This document shows positions 57,564 through 64,000 of a stretch of 64,000 bases of DNA, one piece after another. The number at the start of each line of letters is the position of its first letter. Positions within the stretch are counted from its first letter, which is position 1. Where the stretch lies: contig NOKP01000012.1 of the NCBI GenBank assembly GCA_002682825.1, forward strand, positions 310,001-374,000, given 5' to 3'. The notes under the pieces were generated by a model. It was not told where the DNA came from. It did not search any database and was given only the letters and a program-made list of their open reading frames with translations. The stretch comes from Neonectria sp. B-13. Lineage: Eukaryota > Ascomycota > Sordariomycetes > Hypocreales > Nectriaceae. The translations under genes and the position numbers were made by a program.

Positions 57564-59102
57564 CTACTCCAGTTTATATCTCCACTTAGCCTGGCGATGC
57601 AGACTAATATCCCCAGACATCGCAGCTAGATACATCCCATATAAGCCTCCAAACGGCCATGTGCTCAACCAAGAGGAACCCCATTGCTCGCGGTTCTTCC
57701 ATTTCGTTTGAACATCAACCTTGACCTTGTCGTACACCGTCGGCAACGTCGTGGCAAAGTATCGTTTCCTTAGAGCCTGATACCAGGAATGATCATATAT
57801 GTTCCAAAACTCTTCCTCTGGGTAGTACGTGTGCGCGTAGAGCCATTTGCGCCCGCCATATTCGGTCAACTTGTTCTCCAGGCCCCGGTTCTTGGAGACG
57901 AATTCTTGATGGTCTTCAGGTCCCCAGCCCCAGACACCAATGTTGAGCATGGGTTGAGACATGCTAGGTGGATCATGATTCTCCCCGTTCTCCTCTGACC
58001 CCGAACCCTTATCGGCGACTGGGTGGAAAGTTGGCGTTGAGCATCCTTTCAAGGGACACAGCCACAGCGGCCAGATACCGAGTTCGCGGTCAACCCAGTC
58101 AATGAAAGGCTCGGCCGTGTCATATGGCAGGGCAACGTCTTGAACCACGAACTGAGAGGAGATGCGACTCGCATGTAGAGCGTGGTAAAGAGTCCGCGTA
58201 TGAGAGTAGTCGTCGAGCAGCCAACGGAAGAATTTGTTGAAGGGGACGAGCTTGAAGTAGGTGTAGCCCTGCCGACCAACCCAGAAGCCAGCCCGGTCAT
58301 AGCGAAAAAGATATTCGCCGAGGGGGACGTATTCCGTGTAAGTAGACGAGGGAGGGAGACCTTTTGTCTTGTCTTGTACATGAAGATAGAACCATGGGTC
58401 GCTAGCATGGCTGAAGGTGCGCGCTGGATACTCATCCGGCTTGCTGTTGGTCAATTCACCAGTGACAATGACGCCATGGTCATTTGAATAAAGGATCCCG
58501 TCGACATAATCGAGACCAGGGTTCTCGATCTCATCTTTGATCTCTGAAATGGCTTCGGCAGTGCTGTTGACTTTGCGGTACGTGGTCTTGACAAATTTCT
58601 TGGCCTCGACAAGCCGCAACTCCATTAGTGTCGTGATGCCAAGGGTCCCCGCAGCTCCAGCAGCACCATGGAAAAGATCCGCCCGTTCTTGGCGAGATGC
58701 TTTGACAATATCGCCGTTGCCGAGTACCATCTCGACCCAATTGATAGTCTCGTTGAAGAATCCATGGCGGAACGAGCTGCTCTCTCCTGATGTCCCCGAG
58801 AATCCGCCTCCTGCAGTAATTCCGGGGAACTCCATAACAACAGGGGGCACAAGACCGTACACCATGGTAGCTTCAACTAGGCGATCCATAGGAACGTTGG
58901 GCTCCACGAGGCAGGTTTGCCGTTTGACGTCGACTGAGATGACGCTCGACAACATGCTGATGTCGACGATATTCTGGTTGGACCCATGACGCGGCCGAGT
59001 GCTGTTGGAAGAGCCATGGAATACGCGGTATGCCTGACCGAGTTTGAAGAAGTTGCGGACCGCTTTTGCTATGTCCTCTACGGCTTGGGTATGGCGATCC
59101 AT
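57564..59102 (-). CDS. Delta24-sterol reductase-like FAD enzyme (DHCR24/DIMINUTO)
   Basis: Single exon of 512 aa, close to the usual length of DHCR24/DIMINUTO. The FAD-binding half holds VISVDVKRQTCLVEPNVPMD, then GGGFSGTSGESSSFRHGFFN and GAAGAAGTLGITTLMELRLV. The C-terminal half holds WPLWLCPLKG, YPEEEFWNIYDHSWYQALRK and PTVYDKVKVDVQ, which are specific to this family rather than to other FAD oxidases. Family members reduce the Delta24 double bond of the sterol side chain in the ER. In ergosterol-making fungi this step is not part of the core route. It is followed on the same strand, 570 nt upstream, by the Delta7-reductase gene, which suggests a shared sterol role. The usual N-terminal membrane anchor is not obvious. 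Confidence 0.85.
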   Translation of the reverse strand: MDRHTQAVEDIAKAVRNFFKLGQAYRVFHGSSNSTRPRHGSNQNIVDISMLSSVISVDVKRQTCLVEPNVPMDRLVEATMVYGLVPPVVMEFPGITAGGGFSGTSGESSSFRHGFFNETINWVEMVLGNGDIVKASRQERADLFHGAAGAAGTLGITTLMELRLVEAKKFVKTTYRKVNSTAEAISEIKDEIENPGLDYVDGILYSNDHGVIVTGELTNSKPDEYPARTFSHASDPWFYLHVQDKTKGLPPSSTYTEYVPLGEYLFRYDRAGFWVGRQGYTYFKLVPFNKFFRWLLDDYSHTRTLYHALHASRISSQFVVQDVALPYDTAEPFIDWVDRELGIWPLWLCPLKGCSTPTFHPVADKGSGSEENGENHDPPSMSQPMLNIGVWGWGPEDHQEFVSKNRGLENKLTEYGGRKWLYAHTYYPEEEFWNIYDHSWYQALRKRYFATTLPTVYDKVKVDVQTKWKNREQWGSSWLSTWPFGGLYGMYLAAMSGDISLHRQAKWRYKLE

Positions 59103-59672
59103 GGGGGAACGTGAAGTGGGCTGAGATTGATGAACGTGACTATCAACAGTGAGAAGCGAAGTACAAATTTTCGTACAAAGCCTGCCGGGCGGAGGAGATA
59201 TTGATCAGCTACTAATGCAGCTCGGGCGATTTGTTGAGGCAATGCATTTAAGTGGGTAAGATTGCTGTTCTCGATTTCGGCTAGGTACATGCAAGGCGTC
59301 GATAGTCGGAGGTGGATCGGAGCTGTGGTGTTTCTCTTTGGTGGAATGCTCTAGTCGTGAACAGCCACATTGAACTACCGGCAAACGCCCTAGTTATGGA
59401 AAAGCAAATGGTCGTAAACTTGTTTCAGACATACAGACAATCAAGACACTAAGTGGCGGTGTGGCTGGGAATCACAGACATTTGCAGCCTGTCTGATTGG
59501 GTATCACTGTATTCCTCCGCGCACTACACCGTAAGCATTCCGACCACAACCAATAAAACCACTGAGTCTTGTCTAATGCAGTACTACTTAGGATCTAGCC
59601 CCTTCTCGTGCTCCCCAACACCTCCCTTCGGCCGGTCTAGTTGCATAGTCGAGGTCCCTTGCAGCCGATCCC
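59103..59672. promoter_or_regulatory. Promoter region of the Delta24-reductase gene
   Basis: A 570-bp gap between two genes in tandem. No gene seen. I looked for the inverted repeat found in the neighbouring divergent promoter and found no exact copy. Confidence 0.35.
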
Positions 59673-61216
59673 TTACCAAACCCCCTGAACGAAACGCCAC
59701 GGCACACGGCTGCAGTATTCGGTCCACGCATCGCCGTACTTATCCGAGCAGCGCTTCTCGTCGCGCATGCATCGGTGCACGAGAAGCATCGTCATCCAGA
59801 TCGCATAGATCCATACCACGACGTGCGTGCTACCCACCAGCGCACACGTGCTGTAGCTGAGGAACAGGTCGCCCACGTAGTTGGCGTGGCGCGACCATCC
59901 CCACCAGCCACTGCATAGAAGCAGGCTCTTGTGTTCCTTTCCGTCCGATGTTGTGTAAGAACCCACTATGTACTCTGCGGGCTTGCCCCAGATCAGACAT
60001 TGGCCACCCGAGCGACGGACTTTGTCTTTCTGGTTGTTGGCTGATCGGAACAGAGCGTAGCCCGCAAGACCAATGACGAAGAAGACAGCCAAGTAAGCAT
60101 TGGAGGCTGATTTTGGGTACAGACCAAGATATTGGCCTTGTATGGTGTACGTCGTGGGTAGGAAGCAGAAACAGCCCCATGCCAGGTAGAATCCATAGTG
60201 GTCGTGAGCAATGTCGATGGTTCGCAAATACCAGGATTCGTTGACGAAGAAGTCAAGCACATAGAGGCCTTGAAGAATTGTGATGAGTATCAACGAAGGC
60301 TCGACATACTGCTGAGTCTGATACTGATATGCCATGTTGGAGATGTCACTATAGATCCACATTAGCAATGCCCACAAAGGAAGGAGCTCGCATGCCTACA
60401 TCAACGTCCACGCAATCATGCCCGGTCTCCCATTGCTGAAAAGCTTCAGATCAAAGCTTTCGCCAAGTCTTGGATTCAGCTCGATGCCCATGTAAAAATC
60501 ATAAAGCGAGGATCCTACATCATCCATCTTAGCGTCTTGTTGATGAGAAACTTGCGCAGACATGAGGATAACGTACCGCTGAACTTTCGATCCTCTGGAT
60601 GAGTAGGCATCACGTACGCCTTCACAAAGGACAAAGCCGATATCAAAAATCCAGCCAAATTCATAGCCCCAATTAAGCTGCTCCAGTTTCGAGGTATGAA
60701 CCCTGGGTCCAAAACTCCATACCAGCTGAGGACACCATACAAAACATGAGTCAGGATCCATGCGGAGAGGCCATTCATCCGGTACGAGAGAAGGTATCCG
60801 GCTGGGGTGTATTGACCAGTCTGCGTCTCGCCAGGCAAGTATCGGAACAGCAAAGCCTGCAATCCAACCCAGCAGACTACGGCAAACATGCCTTTGATGG
60901 TGATTTCCGGGCCGTACTTGACGCAAATGGTCCAGAACCCATCCTTCATGGCCGCTTCTCCAAGCAAGGCGAACGAACCCTCATATTGTGTAAGTGCGAT
61001 GAAAACGCAGATAGACGTCAGGGGCGCCAAGAAGCAAGGAGATGCTGCAACAAACGAGCTAAGCCAGGACCTGCCAATGCCGGTACGACCCCAAGCATTG
61101 CCATTATTGGATGGCACAGCATTATTTGCCTGGGATTCGGCTCGATGGTGCTTTCTCGGCCGAGTGGTGGTGACTGTAGAGGTCGAGGCTGACTGCCCCT
61201 TTGCGTTCTGAGCCAT
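59673..61216 (-). CDS. Delta7-sterol reductase-like protein (DHCR7)
   Basis: Three exons on the minus strand: 61216-60577, 60514-60400 and 60348-59673. Introns are 62 nt (gtacgt...gtag) and 51 nt (gtaggc...atag), and phases fit KFSG|SSLYDF and WTLI|DISNMAY, giving 476 aa. About nine hydrophobic helices are present. DHCR7-type motifs are [20 protein letters not shown], then [20 protein letters not shown] and [11 protein letters not shown]. The C-terminal block runs [22 protein letters not shown] and [10 protein letters not shown]. The second and third groups fit DHCR7 better than Erg24 or Erg4, which share the fold. The enzyme removes the Delta7 double bond in the ER using NADPH. It is the step that turns Delta5,7 sterols (ergosterol or 7-dehydrocholesterol type) into Delta5 sterols. 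C14-reductase remains the main alternative. Confidence 0.85.
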
Positions 61217-61741
61217 TATCGAATCTCTGAGCTGCGTTAGCCTTGAATCGAAGGACTTGAGGGAACCGACATACTGGTACGTTCGCGCCGGGACTTTATG
61301 CCATATTCTCAACGGATATCGGCAAGCCTCCGAGCTAGTCGGATAGGCCTTCGCGCCGTCGGAAGAAGCACATAATGTGGCTGACTTACTACGTCACACT
61401 AAAGTGAATACGGGCGGGCTTGATTGTCTTCCAAGACAGTCTACGTGACATGCCGAGAATTAAGTTTGCGATTGTCTTACACTGTAAAGTTGCACAGAGC
61501 GTGCCGTGGTTTCATTTATATTGCCCTGTCATTTGTATTGCTTTCCTTGCTTGCCGTGTCTCGGAGCAATATTGCATAGCGGCGATCCTGCGCAACGGGG
61601 GGAATCACGATAAACTAGCTTAGTATCTAGCCGCATTTAGGTAGCTTCATAATAAACTAGGTGTAGTGAGTTAGTGGGCGACGATAACGATCTACCATAC
61701 ACAGAGCACACCTTTAGTTTCTAGTAGTGCAATATTAACGC

Positions 61742-61757
61742 GCCGACCATTCTCGGC
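61742..61757. promoter_or_regulatory. Inverted repeat GCCGA-N6-TCGGC
   Basis: Perfect 5-bp arms around ccattc. A second element of the same plan lies 64 nt away. Likely a dimer-binding site; the factor is unknown. Confidence 0.4.
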
Positions 61758-61805
61758 CTACGATAGCATAAGCACTACGGGAACTGTCTGGTGGACTATT
61801 GATAA

Positions 61806-61821
61806 GTCGACCGCTCTCGAC
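61806..61821. promoter_or_regulatory. Inverted repeat GTCGA-N6-TCGAC
   Basis: Perfect 5-bp arms around ccgctc. The spacer has the same pattern (ccNNtc) as the first copy, so the two look like one element type (GYCGA-N6-TCGRC). Confidence 0.4.
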
Positions 61822-62025
61822 CTTCTGACGTGGCTAGGCTTGCTCGTCGTGGCGTACAATACTTGTCGAAATGTGCTACGTAGGTTCCGTTGCGGGCTGC
61901 GCTTTGGAACCCTCTGTTGCGGAGATGACTGAATTCCACTGTGAGACGAGACATCTTTGTTGTGACCGTTCCTGCAAAGACTTGCTCTCTACTTAGTGCT
62001 CTTGAATGCCGTGGATAATTTCGCC

Positions 62026-64000
62026 ATGGCGGCTTCCAGTCGCAAGGGCCAAAATGCCACCAGCAGCGTCTACATGGATAAGTCTTTGCTCCTAGTGGAA
62101 ACCCTGCAGAAGCCGCTTGCGAACTGTTCGTCCACGAGTATCTTCTCCAGCGAGGTTGAGCCTGTCACGGTCCAGATTCGAGACGTCGGCGTTGAACTCA
62201 CCACAAAGGCCTTTTGGTCTACCAGAAGCCTGAACAGAGCCACCTCCAAGTCCGTTCATCAGCCACCCAAGGAACTCCTTCGTTCAGTATCAGCCGACTT
62301 CCAACCGGGCTCACTCACGGCAATCATTGGAGGCAGTGGATCCGGAAAGACGACGCTCTTGGACGCCCTCTCCGATAGACTGACCGGCCGGGCACGGATC
62401 AACCAAGGCACAGCCGTCTTTAACGGTAGGCCTGGAGTTGATAACATCAGACATGCCTATGTCACCCAGGAAGACGTACTTCTCCCAACTCTGACTGTAA
62501 GAGAAACCTTGCGATATGCTGCCGACCTGCGACTTCCACCGCCCGCAACAGCCAAGGAACGTTACGATATTGTCGAGGATGTCATCACCGAGCTGGGTTT
62601 GCAGAAATGTGCCAATACTCGAATTGGAAACAGCCAGAACCGAGGATGTTCGGGCGGAGAGAAGCGTCGCGTCAGCATTGGCGTCCAGCTTCTTGCAAAT
62701 CCATCTTTGTTGTGTTTAGATGAGCCCACAACCGGCCTTGATGCTGCAAGTGCCTTTCAACTGGCGGCTACACTTCGCAGACTATCTCAACGAGGCCGCG
62801 TCGTGATCACGACGATTCACCAGCCTCGGTCGGAGATATGGTCTCTGTTTGACAACCTCGTCGTATTGGCTGACGGAGGTCCCGTGTATTCCGGCCCCGT
62901 CTCTGAGTCTCTCCCGTGGTTCCAGACGCTTGGCTTTGAAAAGCCGCCCTTCATCAACCCTGCCGACTTTGTCATCGACACTGCTGCCATTGACTATCGC
63001 GCTGCTCAGTTGGAAGACGAAAGTAGAGCTCGTGTCAACGCTCTTAAGTCCGCTTGGAATGCTGAGAGTCAGCGCCGTTTTCCGCCTTTGTCTGGCTCTG
63101 TATTCCCTGTGCACACGGTGCCAGCACGAAGGAAAGGAAGCCAACATACGAGTCGAATCCGACAACTTCGTGTTCTGACCAACCGAACCGTCAAAGTCAC
63201 TTACCGCGACCCTCTGGGAATGACAGCATCCATAACAGAGGCGATACTCATGGGCCTCGCAGTGGGCTACTTGTTCTACGACCTTGGCCTAGACCAGGCT
63301 GGCATTCGATCCCGCCAAGGCTGCTTATATGTGGTTGCGAGTCTGCAAGGTTATCTAACACTCATCTTTGAAACGTACCGTCTGAGTCTCGACATGCCAA
63401 TTTTCGACCGAGAGGCATTGGAACATTGTGCTAGCCCTGTTGCATTTGTCTTTTCTCGCCGACTTGCAAGATTTCCCACCGAGGACCTGCCTGTTCCTCT
63501 GTTATTCTCTACTTTGATTTACTTCATGACCGGCCTCGATCGTCAAGCAAGCAAGTTTTTGATATTCTTTGCTATTACTATGCTTAGCCACTATCTCGCC
63601 GTGCTTTGCGCAATGGCGTGTGTGGTAATCAGCAGGGACTTTGCCAGTGCAAGCCTCATTGCAAGCTTGATATACACCCTGCAGAGCATTGCGTCGGGGA
63701 TGATTGTTCAAGTCGACACTATTCCGATCTATGTTCGGTGGACCCGTTGGATCACTTACACGGTATGTTTGATCTTGCCGCGTGCCGTACAAATCTGACC
63801 TGATTAGTTCTACACGTTCAGTGCCTATATCGCGAACGAGTTTGAAGGCAACTTCAACGAATGCCCTTATTCAGGTGGCCGAAGCAACCCCAAATGTGCC
63901 CAGTATAACGGTGACTTTGTGATCAAGGCGCTGGGGTTTCCACAGCACTGGACTGGCCTTGCGATAGCCTGCATGGTGGGATTCGTCGTCTTCTTTGTGT
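62026..64000 (+). CDS. ABCG-type ABC transporter, partial at window end
   Basis: Exon 1 is 62026-63762. A 45-nt intron (gtatgt...ttag) leads to exon 2 from 63808, which runs off the window at 64000. The start MAASSRKGQN (context cgccATGg) is chosen over an upstream non-ATG codon. The nucleotide-binding domain comes first: Walker A GGSGSGKTT (residues 102-110), signature CSGGEKRR (208-215), Walker B LLCLDEPTTGLD (228-239) and H-loop TTIHQPR. Membrane helices begin near residue 405 (MTASITEAILMGLAVGYLFY). NBD-then-TMD order and the NPADF block mark the ABCG/White family. After the intron comes a NEFEGNFNECPYSGG loop typical of the fungal branch. Family members move lipids, sterols or drugs. Its divergent position next to two sterol reductases points to a sterol or sterol-related substrate (inference). 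Confidence 0.9.

Larger units (their letters stand above)
61217..62025. promoter_or_regulatory. Shared divergent promoter of the DHCR7-like and ABCG genes
   Basis: An 809-bp gap with the two genes transcribed away from it. It contains two matching inverted repeats (next entries). No gene seen; the short frames near 61.4-61.6 kb have no motif. Confidence 0.5.

Noticed and set aside
1..64000. tRNA or rRNA genes, CRISPR arrays, intact transposons
   Set aside because: I looked for tRNA B-box patterns, repeat-spacer arrays and transposase or reverse-transcriptase motifs and saw none that I could support.

Overview
The window reads as nuclear DNA of a filamentous ascomycete (Pezizomycotina, probably a Sordariomycete; I cannot name the species). 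The reasons are short 44-232 nt GT-AG introns, many with CTAAC/CTGAC-like branch points, and typical fungal families: HsbA-type cell wall protein, SRR1-like, UNC93-like MFS, BTB, NACHT-ankyrin, PTH11-like rhodopsin domain and YAT amino acid permease. Genes lie on both strands without operons. Exon borders below were worked out by hand from splice signals, reading phase and protein continuity.

Layout. 0-8.5 kb: F-box protein (-), BTB protein (+), luciferase-domain protein (+), SRR1-like protein (-), UNC93-like transporter (-). 9-14 kb: a possible small secreted protein, an unknown 291-aa protein and a five-exon secreted HExxH metalloprotease. 15-18.8 kb: a secreted mucin-like 1222-aa protein with internal tandem repeats. 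20-26.9 kb: two CorA-like membrane proteins flanking an unknown helical protein. 27.7-28.5 kb: broken, partly inverted MFS transporter fragments with stop codons of the kind repeat-induced point mutation (RIP) makes. 30-36 kb: HsbA-like protein, a small conserved fungal protein and an amino acid permease. 36.5-40.6 kb: a broken P450, a D-2-hydroxyacid dehydrogenase, a duplicated promoter segment and a 2OG-Fe(II) oxygenase-like gene. 41-51.5 kb: an unknown 602-aa protein with a GC-AG intron, a broken tannase-like gene, an alpha/beta hydrolase-NACHT-ankyrin NOD-like receptor, a macro-domain protein and an old-yellow-enzyme oxidoreductase. 52.8-55.5 kb: a broken membrane protein and a rhodopsin-like seven-helix protein. 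57.5-64 kb: Delta24-sterol reductase-like (DHCR24/DIMINUTO), Delta7-sterol reductase-like (DHCR7) and a divergent ABCG transporter that runs off the window.

The most interesting unit is the right end. Two sterol side-chain/B-ring reductases sit in tandem beside an ABCG transporter, a family that includes sterol exporters. The 809-bp shared promoter carries two matched inverted repeats (GYCGA-N6-TCGRC). This suggests a small co-regulated module that makes and moves non-ergosterol sterols. The NOD-like receptor is the second highlight. The regions between are gene-poor, with several decayed metabolic genes.
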